The notes: generated by a model from the letters alone, not told the origin. Shown: positions 25,546-33,411, numbered from the stretch's first letter. The stretch is 64,000 nucleotides of DNA from Balneolaceae bacterium (GCA_017640605.1 JAEPQH010000001.1:1-64000), one strand, 5' to 3'. Numbers and translations are program-made.

Positions 25546-26124
25546 TTAAGCCTCTATTTTTTCAAGTTTACGTTCGTAGAAATAAGCGTAAAGGGTCATG
25601 AACATTCCCACAAACATGAGGTAAGCACCCATTAATGGTTTTGAAATTGCGGTAAAGTTCAGGATTTCTTTCACCCCAATTAACGGTGGCTGATAACCCT
25701 GTCCCGGAATTTTAATCGCCGCTTTTGGATCAAGATTGTGCCCGTATTCATATTCCCACAGGTAGAAATCGTACATACCTGCTGCTCCCAGAATACACAT
25801 CAGGATAAACCAGGTGAGATATAGATTTTTATTGCCGATAAAGCCGAATAAAACTCCTAAGGCTGCCATCGAACCAATTACGATGGGAAAAATGTCAAAT
25901 TCTTTCATGTGTTCAGGTATTTCAGCCATGCCCACATAGTGATTCATCAGGTTTATATTTTTGATGTCGTTGGGGTTCATATCTTCGATTTTATTTATCC
26001 AGATATTCATCCCAATTGAATCAGGGTATTGTGGAGCTTTTAATGTGATGTTCCACATTGGCATCACGAATAATGAGAGTAGTAATAAGGAACCACCGAT
26101 CATTAAATATTTCGAGGTTTTCAT
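25546..26124 (-). CDS. Four-TM membrane protein between nosZ and nosL, unknown function
   Basis: A 192-residue protein with four predicted helices (about 5-25, 85-105, 107-127, 160-180) and a periplasmic loop of about 55 residues containing NHYVGMAEIPEHMKEF. The loop has His, Met and Glu residues that could contact metal. I do not recognise a named family, but small membrane proteins in this slot recur in nos clusters of Bacteroidota-like bacteria as far as I recall. Position (nosZ, this gene, nosL) implies a role in NosZ assembly or electron delivery. It ends 1 base before nosL. Confidence 0.65.
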   Translation of the reverse strand: MKTSKYLMIGGSLLLLSLFVMPMWNITLKAPQYPDSIGMNIWINKIEDMNPNDIKNINLMNHYVGMAEIPEHMKEFDIFPIVIGSMAALGVLFGFIGNKNLYLTWFILMCILGAAGMYDFYLWEYEYGHNLDPKAAIKIPGQGYQPPLIGVKEILNFTAISKPLMGAYLMFVGMFMTLYAYFYERKLEKIEA

Positions 26125-26160
26125 TGCTGTAGCATTACTGATTCATTGTTGATTTAAAAG

Positions 26161-26185
26161 AGGAGCCTCGGGGGGCGAGGCTCCT
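26161..26185 (-). terminator. Hairpin between nosZ and the accessory nos genes
   Basis: AGGAGCCTCG (26161-26170) and CGAGGCTCCT (26176-26185) form a perfect 10-bp GC-rich stem with a 5-base loop. On the minus strand it is followed by CTTTTAAA, a short T-tract. It lies 20 bases after the nosZ stop and 37 before the four-TM gene, so it could act as a partial terminator or an mRNA stabiliser for nosZ. Confidence 0.75.
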
Positions 26186-26204
26186 TAGATCTCTTGACGA
26201 TTGA

Positions 26205-28163
26205 TTATTCGCCGTCTAAACTCCAGGATAATTCTATGTTGGAGTTGCGTGGTGAAACGCGCACGTATCCTTGCATTTCCTGGTGAAGTGCTGAACAGAA
26301 ATCAGTGCAGTAGAACGGCCATACACCCACTTTTTCAGGCTCCCACAGGAAGGTTTTTGTTTGTCCCGGCATGATTAGCAATTCAGAGGTATTGGCTCCA
26401 ATCATTGCAACACCATGAGGTACATCAAAGTCTTGCTCGAGGTTAGTGATGTGGAAATACACCTTATCACCTACTTTTATTCCTTCAATATTATCAGGAG
26501 CAAAGTGGCTACGAATGGTGCTCATATACACATGCACAACATTGCTGTTTCCTTCGCGCACAACCTTAGTTTCGCCTTCATTCATCACTGCGTAAGGGTG
26601 TTCGTTATCTTCTAGCTGATAGAATTTTTTGGAACGAGGCGCGATCAAGCTTGCTGGAGCACCGGCCGCATAGTGAGGCTCACCGTGAGTTGGGAAATCA
26701 AGCAGAAGTTCCATTTTCTCGCCGCTGATGTCGTACAACTGTGCAGAGTGTTCCATTTCGGGACCGGTTGGTAGGTAACGATCTTTAGTGATTTTGTTCA
26801 TCGCTACAACATATTTACCGAATGGCTCACGTGAATTTCCACCCGGAATCATTAAGTGACCCACTGAATAATAAGTTGGTTTACGATCGATAACTTCCCA
26901 GCTGCCAAGCTCCCATTTCACTACTTCTGATGAAATAAAGAAGGTTGTATATGCATTTCCACGTCCGTCAAACTCGGTGTGCAATGGGCCTAAGCCTGCA
27001 GATTCAACTTGTCCGGCGGTTACGTTTTCGAAATTTAGAATTGGAATTCCATAAGCATCGCCATCAAAATTTTCGTTTTCGATAGCTTCCATCATATTCG
27101 AGAATGAATGCACAGTAAGTGATGCTGATAATTTACCGGCACCAACAATGTATTCACCGGAAGGATCTACATCCACACCATGCGGAGATTTTGGAGTTGG
27201 TAAAAAGTAAACCAATCCTGGTAATTCAGTAGGATCAAGAACTCGCACTTCTTTCTTCATGGTAGAAGTTCCGGTATGCGTGTGCTCATCGTATACGTTA
27301 TGCGCATACTCAGATTCCATAGTGGTGAATTTACCCTGAGCGATATATTCTTCAGCTTTTTTCCAGTTTATAGCTGCAATAAAGTCTTTATCGTTTTGAG
27401 ACGCATTAACTTCTAACAGCGTATTTGCTTCCTCTGTATTGTAAGTGGTGAAGAAAAACCAACCATGTGAATCACCGCGACCAGGATGCCCAAGATCATA
27501 GTTAAAGCCAGGCATCATGATTTGGAAAGAAAGGTCCATACGTCCACTTTCTTCATCCACGCTTACAAAACTTACAGCACCTTTAAAGTTGCCTTTATAT
27601 TCGTCAATCGATATATCGCGCTGTGGAACAGGTACTGAAAATCGAGTACCGGCTACAACATATTCGGTATTTTCGGTGATAAACGATGAACTGTGGTTAC
27701 CTGCTGAGTTTGGAATCTCAATGATTTCTTCTGTTTCGAAGGTTTCTAAACTGATGCGGGCAATACGTGGAGTGTTATTCGCATTGGCAAAAATCCAACG
27801 GCCATCCAATTCACCATTCGTTTGTGAGATATCCGGGTGATGCAAATCATCCCAAGGGATAAAACCATACGAAGTATTAAACATTGGCTTAGTTTCTTCA
27901 GAATAGCCATACCCTGAAGTTGGGAACTGAGAAAATACCGGGATTTCCTTTAACATCCGTCCGGATGGAAGTCCGTACACTGTTAAATTTCCGCTATAAC
28001 CACCGGATAAGAATGCGTAAAATTCATCCTGTTCGCCCGGAGCTACGTACACTTTTTCGGCAGCGCTGCCACCAAGTGCACCATTATTATTCGACTGCAT
28101 ACATGCAGAACTCGCCATCGCAAATAGTACCGCGAAGAGAGTTATGTAGTTTGTTAATTTCAT
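26205..28163 (-). CDS. nosZ: Nitrous oxide reductase NosZ, clade II (Sec-type, lipoprotein-like leader)
   Basis: A 652-residue enzyme reducing N2O to N2 in the periplasm. The leader has no twin arginine and ends at SSAC (Cys21), as in clade II enzymes. The N-terminal propeller carries CuZ histidines, e.g. DDLHHPD (His108, His109), GDSHGW, EYAHNVYDEHTHTG, SPHGVDVDP and GPLHTEF. The C-terminal cupredoxin has the CuA set: VPHG, then C619-x3-C623-x3-H627-x2-M630 in YCTDFCSALHQEM. No nosR is present, which is usual for clade II. Upstream lie FAS1 and cytochrome c genes in the same transcript direction. Confidence 0.97.
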   Translation of the reverse strand: MKLTNYITLFAVLFAMASSACMQSNNNGALGGSAAEKVYVAPGEQDEFYAFLSGGYSGNLTVYGLPSGRMLKEIPVFSQFPTSGYGYSEETKPMFNTSYGFIPWDDLHHPDISQTNGELDGRWIFANANNTPRIARISLETFETEEIIEIPNSAGNHSSSFITENTEYVVAGTRFSVPVPQRDISIDEYKGNFKGAVSFVSVDEESGRMDLSFQIMMPGFNYDLGHPGRGDSHGWFFFTTYNTEEANTLLEVNASQNDKDFIAAINWKKAEEYIAQGKFTTMESEYAHNVYDEHTHTGTSTMKKEVRVLDPTELPGLVYFLPTPKSPHGVDVDPSGEYIVGAGKLSASLTVHSFSNMMEAIENENFDGDAYGIPILNFENVTAGQVESAGLGPLHTEFDGRGNAYTTFFISSEVVKWELGSWEVIDRKPTYYSVGHLMIPGGNSREPFGKYVVAMNKITKDRYLPTGPEMEHSAQLYDISGEKMELLLDFPTHGEPHYAAGAPASLIAPRSKKFYQLEDNEHPYAVMNEGETKVVREGNSNVVHVYMSTIRSHFAPDNIEGIKVGDKVYFHITNLEQDFDVPHGVAMIGANTSELLIMPGQTKTFLWEPEKVGVWPFYCTDFCSALHQEMQGYVRVSPRNSNIELSWSLDGE

Positions 28164-28194
28164 AGTATTACCTATTTATTGTTGATGTATTTAA

Positions 28195-28743
28195 TTACAG
28201 AATTACTTTATCTACCACGTTGATGATGCCATTCGAGGTTTGAATGCTGGCAATCACTTTCGCCCCTTCTACAAATACTTCGTCACCTTCAGTAGTTACT
28301 GTTAGGTAAGAGCCATCGGCCATGTATAACTTTCTGCCTTTACTGGCTTCTTTTTTCAAACCGTCGATATTGTAAGAACCGGGAGCTGCATGTTTTGTAA
28401 GTATGCCCGCGAGTTTGCCTTTGTTTTCCGGCTTTAGCAGATCTTCTACCGTTCCGGCTGGTAAGGCGTCAAAAGCAGCGTTTACCGGTGCGAAAACGGT
28501 AAGTGGACCGGCATTAACAAGCACATGCTCGATTCCAGCCGCTTGTACAGCTGCTACTAATGTGCTATGATCTTCTGAGCCAATGGCTACTTGCAGGATG
28601 TTTGGATCTGAGTCCTCATCTACAACCGACGCCTGGCCAAGTGGTGTATTATTTGGAAGGTTACTTGAAGATTGCTCACTTTTAGAAGAACAAGCTGCCG
28701 TTGCAAGTAACAGTAGTGTGGTTAAGAATGTTGTGGTTTTCAT
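28195..28743 (-). CDS. FAS1 (fasciclin) domain lipoprotein in the nos operon
   Basis: A 182-residue lipoprotein (TAACS, Cys18) with one FAS1 domain from about residue 45: H1 motif GPLTVFAPVNAAFDALP, the YH-like KHAAPGSY segment, and H2-like SNGIINVVDKVIL at the very end. FAS1 domains mediate adhesion or protein-protein contacts; some cyanobacterial and proteobacterial members are exported. Here the gene lies 1 base after the cytochrome c gene and 31 before nosZ, so it belongs to the nosZ transcript. A scaffold or partner role for NosZ or the cytochrome is an inference. Confidence 0.9.
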   Translation of the reverse strand: MKTTTFLTTLLLLATAACSSKSEQSSSNLPNNTPLGQASVVDEDSDPNILQVAIGSEDHSTLVAAVQAAGIEHVLVNAGPLTVFAPVNAAFDALPAGTVEDLLKPENKGKLAGILTKHAAPGSYNIDGLKKEASKGRKLYMADGSYLTVTTEGDEVFVEGAKVIASIQTSNGIINVVDKVIL

Positions 28744-28744
28744 C

Positions 28745-29221
28745 TTATTCTGATTTAAGGGTTCGGAAATATTCTAATACTGCTCGGGTCTCTTCTTGAG
28801 TGAGGTTCTGATTCGCCATAGGCGTACCGTTGTATTCCATTAGCAATTCTTTGGCAATAGGGTCTTTTTGTACCATTTCCATAGGATTCATGATCATGTT
28901 GGCAGTCCATTCGGGAGTTCTGCGATCAAAAATTCCTGCCATTTCAGGCCCGATGTAACGCTTATTTGGTTTATGACAAGCCGAGCATTTCGCTGTGAAA
29001 ATGGATTGCCCTTTATCAGCAAGCGGCTGATCGATTTCTGCCGCAAAGCTGATGGTACTTACAGGACCAATTCCTTTATTCGTAGTCCAGTCTCCGGGAT
29101 CGGCGGTAACTTCTGTTGCAGCAGTTCCTTGTGCATCCTTCTCCTCTTCAGAACCGGAACAGGCCGAAGTGATCAGAAGTCCCAGAATTAGTAGTGTTGA
29201 AAGTAGTTTGATTGAGTTCAT
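28745..29221 (-). CDS. Mono-haem cytochrome c lipoprotein, probable electron donor to NosZ
   Basis: A 158-residue lipoprotein (ITSAC, Cys21). The haem motif is CSACH (79-83); the distal ligand is likely a Met in the NPMEM or GTPM segment (about 115-135). The class I fold is supported by the terminal helix TRAVLEYFRTL. Clade II NosZ systems lack NosR and use membrane-anchored cytochromes from the quinol pool; this is the obvious candidate. It is the first gene of the row, with an Rrf2-type operator just upstream. Confidence 0.9.
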   Translation of the reverse strand: MNSIKLLSTLLILGLLITSACSGSEEEKDAQGTAATEVTADPGDWTTNKGIGPVSTISFAAEIDQPLADKGQSIFTAKCSACHKPNKRYIGPEMAGIFDRRTPEWTANMIMNPMEMVQKDPIAKELLMEYNGTPMANQNLTQEETRAVLEYFRTLKSE

Positions 29222-29238
29222 AATGATGTTTTTAAGAT

Positions 29239-29258
29239 TTAAGACTATTTTATCTTAT
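29239..29258. promoter_or_regulatory. Predicted Rrf2 operator upstream of cytochrome c-FAS1-nosZ
   Basis: TTAAGAC, six bases, ATCTTAT: five of seven bases of the right half match the symmetric GTCTTAA, with the same 6-base spacing as the perfect site at 29743. It lies 18 bases before the cytochrome c start codon. Confidence 0.6.
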
Positions 29259-29300
29259 TTATGTGAACAGTTTGTGAAGATTTTCTATTTCTTTAAAATT

Positions 29301-29732
29301 TTAACTTATAGTAAGCCGATGAATGATGGAGCCATTGTCGGCAATTTTCTCAAGAGTCATGCCCTGGAGCATCGACTTCAGATCCTCTCTCCGAAGCGCC
29401 CACTCCTCATGAAGTGCACATGGCTTTAGATGTCCACACCCCGGCAAACCCAGTACGCATTCGTGAAATGTATCCACTCCGTCTATGATATCCACTAAAT
29501 CATAAAGCCGTATGTTCATCCCTTTATTCGTGAGTTTAACTCCACCTTTTGGGCCTTTTTGAGATTCTATAATACGTTCGTTGGTTAACTGCTGTAGAAT
29601 TTTAGTTAAAAAATGGAAGGATATATCCAGCTTTTCTGAGATCTCTTTGATGGATATTAAACCATCTTTTTGGTGATTCGCCAAGTAAAGTGCGGCTCGT
29701 AGCGCGTATTGACATTTATTTGAAAGGAGCAT
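29301..29732 (-). CDS. Rrf2-family Fe-S regulator, NsrR-like
   Basis: A 143-residue winged-helix protein. The N-terminal MLLSNKCQYALRAALYLA and the recognition region ISEKLDISFHFLTKILQQL, then the wing GPKGGVKL, are diagnostic of Rrf2. Three cysteines C92-x6-C99-x5-C105 match the cluster-binding arrangement of NsrR/IscR (normally x5, x5). With nitrogen-oxide genes around it, NO or redox sensing is likely. It is 79 bases upstream of the cytochrome c gene on the same strand and is probably autoregulated through the operator at 29743. Related alternatives: IscR-type or a denitrification-specific Rrf2. Confidence 0.88.
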   Translation of the reverse strand: MLLSNKCQYALRAALYLANHQKDGLISIKEISEKLDISFHFLTKILQQLTNERIIESQKGPKGGVKLTNKGMNIRLYDLVDIIDGVDTFHECVLGLPGCGHLKPCALHEEWALRREDLKSMLQGMTLEKIADNGSIIHRLTIS

Positions 29733-29742
29733 GATTTTAGTA

Positions 29743-29762
29743 TTAAGACTCTTTTGTCTTAA
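29743..29762. promoter_or_regulatory. Predicted Rrf2 operator, perfect inverted repeat
   Basis: TTAAGAC, TCTTTT spacer, GTCTTAA: both 7-base arms are perfectly symmetric. It lies 11 bases upstream of the Rrf2 start codon and within the 108-bp region divergent to the copper-uptake genes. Confidence 0.7.
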
Positions 29763-29840
29763 TTTAAGAATAATTTTTTAACAAAAGCTACCCGTCGTCA
29801 AATTTATCTTTTTATTATCTTCACAATTTCTTCATAATGT

Positions 29841-30305
29841 ATGGTCAATTTAAGACTAATGAGTCTGAAATATACATATCAATCTTTCACCTCCTATTTG
29901 CTAGCCGCCGTAATAGCGTGGAATAGCTTTGGATACATTGGAGCGATGATCACGTCATTGGCTATGCATGAGATGCACCACGGAGAAGAACAGTGCGAGA
30001 AAATGTTCTGCTACTGTGAAGTTACTGATGGAATGAAGATTTGTACATGTCACCATCAAAATGAGCATCATAATTCTTCAGAAGATGATGATCATCATGC
30101 AACCGAACATTGTGTGCTCGACCTAAATCTGAATGATTATGCTCATGATGCCTCTCTCATTCAATGGGATTCCAGGACATTTATTTTCTACGAACCTCTT
30201 ACTATAAGTCCGTTTATAGGTGACTATAATTACATTCTCCCTCCTCTCATAACTATTCCTCCGGGAATACAACGTGTACTCGATCGCCCGCCCGCTTTGG
30301 TCTAA
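29841..30305 (+). CDS. Small His/Cys-rich membrane-anchored protein, probable metal (copper) binder
   Basis: A 154-residue protein (153 codons downstream of ATG 29841; an alternative ATG at 29859 gives a shorter form). One TM at about 17-41, then a segment (43-91) holding ten His and six Cys: MHEMHHGEEQC, CYC, CTCHHQNEHH, DDDHHATEHC. The C-terminal part has Pro-rich LPPLITIPPG. I do not recognise the family. The metal-ligand density and the next two genes point to copper binding at the membrane. An Rrf2-type operator overlaps the start region. No Shine-Dalgarno decides between the starts. Confidence 0.7.
   Translation: MVNLRLMSLKYTYQSFTSYLLAAVIAWNSFGYIGAMITSLAMHEMHHGEEQCEKMFCYCEVTDGMKICTCHHQNEHHNSSEDDDHHATEHCVLDLNLNDYAHDASLIQWDSRTFIFYEPLTISPFIGDYNYILPPLITIPPGIQRVLDRPPALV
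29850..29869. promoter_or_regulatory. Predicted Rrf2 operator over the start of the His/Cys-rich gene
   Basis: TTAAGAC, TAATGA spacer, GTCTGAA: one mismatch to the symmetric consensus. It spans both candidate start codons region (after ATG 29841, over ATG 29859). Binding there could block transcription elongation or mark a start at 29859. Confidence 0.55.
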
Positions 30306-30355
30306 ATATACTTCCGTTTTTTTAACAAGAAATTTAGACTTAATCATACACTACA

Positions 30356-31162
30356 ATGAAACTTTTTAAACAAAGCCTGAAGGCTATTGCGTGCACTCTA
30401 TTTGTCATTTATTCATTCAATTGCGACTCCACTGAAGTTACTTCTGAACCGGATTTCAACCTTATAAACACTACTGAAGTAGAAGGTTATACCGTTCAAT
30501 TATTTAGTGAAAGTAACTTTATAACAGGTGGAAACACCTTGTATTGGTCTATCAAAAAAGATGGAAAAACTGCGGAATTGCGATCATTCTCTGTCACTCC
30601 TATGATGGATATGGGAATGATGCAACATTCCACTCCGTACACCCAGCCAAAAGCTTATGATGAGTTCCCGGCATATTACACCAATGATGCTACCTTCATC
30701 ATGCCTAGTGGGGAAATGGGAACCTGGGATATTAAATTCACAATGGTCACCATGGCCGATGAAGAGATTTCAGGCTCTATTGATATAACAGTCGATTCAT
30801 CGTGGCACTTAACCAGTGTTAAAGATTCAAACGATCAGATGTATTTCATTAGCTGGAATACTCCACGAAATCCTACAAGTGGAAGTAACGATATTGTTAT
30901 CATGTTATACAAAAGAGAAACCATGATGAGTTTTCCGATGGTTGCTGATGCCGATGTTTCTATTTATCCATACATGGATATGGGTTCAGGGCAAGGTCAT
31001 AGTACCTCCTTTACCGATCCGGTAGCAACGGCTGATGGAGCTTATATGGGAAATATCACCTATAACATGAGTGGCACTTGGACAACCACTGTTTCTGTGA
31101 TAACAGCTCAAAACGACACCTTACCTGATGTGGTGTTCGAGTATAACGTACAAGCCAAATAA
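30356..31162 (+). CDS. Met-rich lipoprotein with two YtkA/FixH-like domains
   Basis: A 268-residue exported protein with a Cys23 that could be lipidated (SFNC, non-canonical). It appears to be an internal duplication: half 1 has PMMDMGMMQHSTPYTQP (82-98), then FIMPSGEMGTWDIKFTM; half 2 has PYMDMGSGQGHSTSFTDP (205-222), then NITYNMSGTWTTTVSV. The shared pattern M-D-M-G, H-S-T, then G-T-W is that of YtkA-like/FixH beta-sandwiches; methionine clusters suggest Cu(I) binding. It lies 50 bases after the His/Cys-rich gene and 8 before the TonB receptor. Domain names are from memory of the pattern. Confidence 0.7.
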   Translation: MKLFKQSLKAIACTLFVIYSFNCDSTEVTSEPDFNLINTTEVEGYTVQLFSESNFITGGNTLYWSIKKDGKTAELRSFSVTPMMDMGMMQHSTPYTQPKAYDEFPAYYTNDATFIMPSGEMGTWDIKFTMVTMADEEISGSIDITVDSSWHLTSVKDSNDQMYFISWNTPRNPTSGSNDIVIMLYKRETMMSFPMVADADVSIYPYMDMGSGQGHSTSFTDPVATADGAYMGNITYNMSGTWTTTVSVITAQNDTLPDVVFEYNVQAK

Positions 31163-31170
31163 GGCGCATC

Positions 31171-33402
31171 ATGAGCTTTAAGAAACATATTACTTGTTTA
31201 TTGTTGATGTTTGGACTCACGATATCTGCAGGTTTCGGCCAGCAGATATCCGTCCAAGTAATTGATGCGAGATCAGAAGAACCCGTGATTGGAGCACATA
31301 TTATGTCGGCAAAGCACGATGTTTTTGCTGTAAGTGATCTAAATGGATTCTTCGAAATAGATACAGTTGCAGTAGAATTTCCGATTATGATCCATGCGCT
31401 CGGCTATCAAATGCTTTTGATCGCAAGCCTGGAAGAGGATCATCCGATTTGGTTAACGCCAACTACCATACAATTTGATCAGGAAATAGTTATTAACGGA
31501 GGCTCCGATCATCAGCACAATGTAAATACCTATCAGCATCAAAGTTCAGATATTAGCATGGATGATTTCCTGGCCACGGTAGATGGACTTTCGATGATTC
31601 AGCGTGGAGCCTTTGCATGGGAACCTGCTATCAGAGGACAATCTGATCAGCGTTTAAATGTAATGATTGATGGCATGGCGGTATTTAAAGCCTGCGTAGA
31701 CAAAATGGACCCCATCACTTCTTACGTAGAGGTTAATAACTTAGTAAGCCTAAAGGTTGATAAGAACGGAGCATCTGTTGCCCAAAATGGAAATGGGTAT
31801 GCTTCCATTAATATGCGTACCGAAAAAGCTGCTTTTGGTGCATCTCAATTAGAGTTTGAATCGAACTACAAGGCACCGAATAACATGTATTTATTTCGAT
31901 TAAATACGAGTGGTAGTAATTCTAAAAACTCACTGTCTTACCGACTATCCGGTAGTTATCGAAAGGCAGATCAACTCGTAGCCGGAAATAATACCACTAT
32001 CGAAAACACTCAATTTGAGAAGTGGAATTTAAACTTATCGGTGCTTTCCAAAGTGAACGATCGCCTACAGATTGAAACCAACTACATTACCGACAAAGCT
32101 TATGATGTTGGGTATCCTGCCTTATTGATGGATGCAAGCTCTGCCTATGCCGACATACTTCGGGTTCAGGTTAACATCAAAGAAAATGATGCAGCATTTT
32201 CTATTCATAATGTAGCAGCTTATGCGAATTTAATTCGTCATACTATGGACGATTACAGCCGAAATGTAAGCGAGCGCGTGGTGATGAGAGACATGAATAT
32301 GCCGATGTACGGCGAAACTACAACTTTCGGATTTAATTCTGAGGGAAGGCTTAATCTGCAGAATCGATCATTTAATTGGTATTTAAATGGCTACCAATCT
32401 TCTTCTTTTGGAGATATGGAAATGATTAGCACCTCCCCGAACATTGCTGACATGTACATTTATAATCTAAATGACGTGGTTATGAACAATATTTCAGTAG
32501 GATTGTCTCACAATTGGCTGTTATCGGATCGCGCAAATCTGAGCCTTGAGCAGAATCTTCAATTTGCGAGTGTATCCACTTCAAATGCTTCAAACGTAGA
32601 GTTTTTTGAAGGGTTATATCAAAGAAAAATTTCTGAACGCATACAAGTGTTACCCTCAGTATCCGCTTCATTGTTGCACATGTTGTCCAACGACTGGAGC
32701 TTGAGCAATACCTTCGTTTATTCTGCAAGAACCGGAAATCATATTGAACAATATGGTCACTACATCTACAATTATGTAGATGGTTTCTTCTACAATGGAA
32801 ATCCCTGGTTAAAGAACGAACATGCATTTAATGGTGAAGTTGCTGTTAGTGTAGAACGCGATGCTTTCTCTGCTTCTCTTTCTTTATTCTCGAGATTTTA
32901 CCTGAATTATATTGATGGAATGTTACTGGATGACCAATCTGCCCAAGGATTGGAGTTTAAGCAATATGCTAATGTTGGAGATGCTGTTTTCACAGGTGGC
33001 GAATTACGTGTGCTTCAACGTGTAAATAATACGCTATCATTCGACCACAGAATGGCTTACGTGTACGCCCAAAATATAACCCTTAACGAACCTATCCCTC
33101 TTATTCCACCATTGAACGGAAGCTCATTGATCAATGCAAGATTTGGAGATGTTTTCACATCATTTACACTAGAATGGGCGGCAAAACAACAACGAATTGC
33201 CACTCAATCTTCCATAGAAGATCAAACCAATGGATACGCGGTGCTACACGCCAGTATCGGAAAGAGCTGGAGCAATGAGCGCGTTACCACATCGTTAAAT
33301 TTCAGAAATTTAACCGACCGTTACTACCATACACACACAAGTATCGGCAATATTCCAAGTGAAGGATTTAGTGTAATGTTTGGTTTCACTTACCAACTTT
33401 AG
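31171..33402 (+). CDS. TonB-dependent copper receptor, OprC/NosA-like
   Basis: A 743-residue receptor. Signal peptide to about residue 23, CarboxypepD_reg-like domain (about 25-105), a His-rich linker (DHQHNVNTYQHQ, 113-124), a plug (130-225) with AIRGQSDQRLNVMIDGMAVF, then the barrel ending FGFTYQL. The plug has C175-x3-M179 (ACVDKMD) and the barrel H357-x-M359 (RHTMDDY), the spacing of the CxxxM and HxM copper ligands of Pseudomonas OprC as I recall it. NosA/OprC supply copper for nitrous oxide reductase. It follows two metal-binding-type genes and is divergent from the nos row. Confidence 0.8.
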   Translation: MSFKKHITCLLLMFGLTISAGFGQQISVQVIDARSEEPVIGAHIMSAKHDVFAVSDLNGFFEIDTVAVEFPIMIHALGYQMLLIASLEEDHPIWLTPTTIQFDQEIVINGGSDHQHNVNTYQHQSSDISMDDFLATVDGLSMIQRGAFAWEPAIRGQSDQRLNVMIDGMAVFKACVDKMDPITSYVEVNNLVSLKVDKNGASVAQNGNGYASINMRTEKAAFGASQLEFESNYKAPNNMYLFRLNTSGSNSKNSLSYRLSGSYRKADQLVAGNNTTIENTQFEKWNLNLSVLSKVNDRLQIETNYITDKAYDVGYPALLMDASSAYADILRVQVNIKENDAAFSIHNVAAYANLIRHTMDDYSRNVSERVVMRDMNMPMYGETTTFGFNSEGRLNLQNRSFNWYLNGYQSSSFGDMEMISTSPNIADMYIYNLNDVVMNNISVGLSHNWLLSDRANLSLEQNLQFASVSTSNASNVEFFEGLYQRKISERIQVLPSVSASLLHMLSNDWSLSNTFVYSARTGNHIEQYGHYIYNYVDGFFYNGNPWLKNEHAFNGEVAVSVERDAFSASLSLFSRFYLNYIDGMLLDDQSAQGLEFKQYANVGDAVFTGGELRVLQRVNNTLSFDHRMAYVYAQNITLNEPIPLIPPLNGSSLINARFGDVFTSFTLEWAAKQQRIATQSSIEDQTNGYAVLHASIGKSWSNERVTTSLNFRNLTDRYYHTHTSIGNIPSEGFSVMFGFTYQL

Positions 33403-33411
33403 AACCATAAA

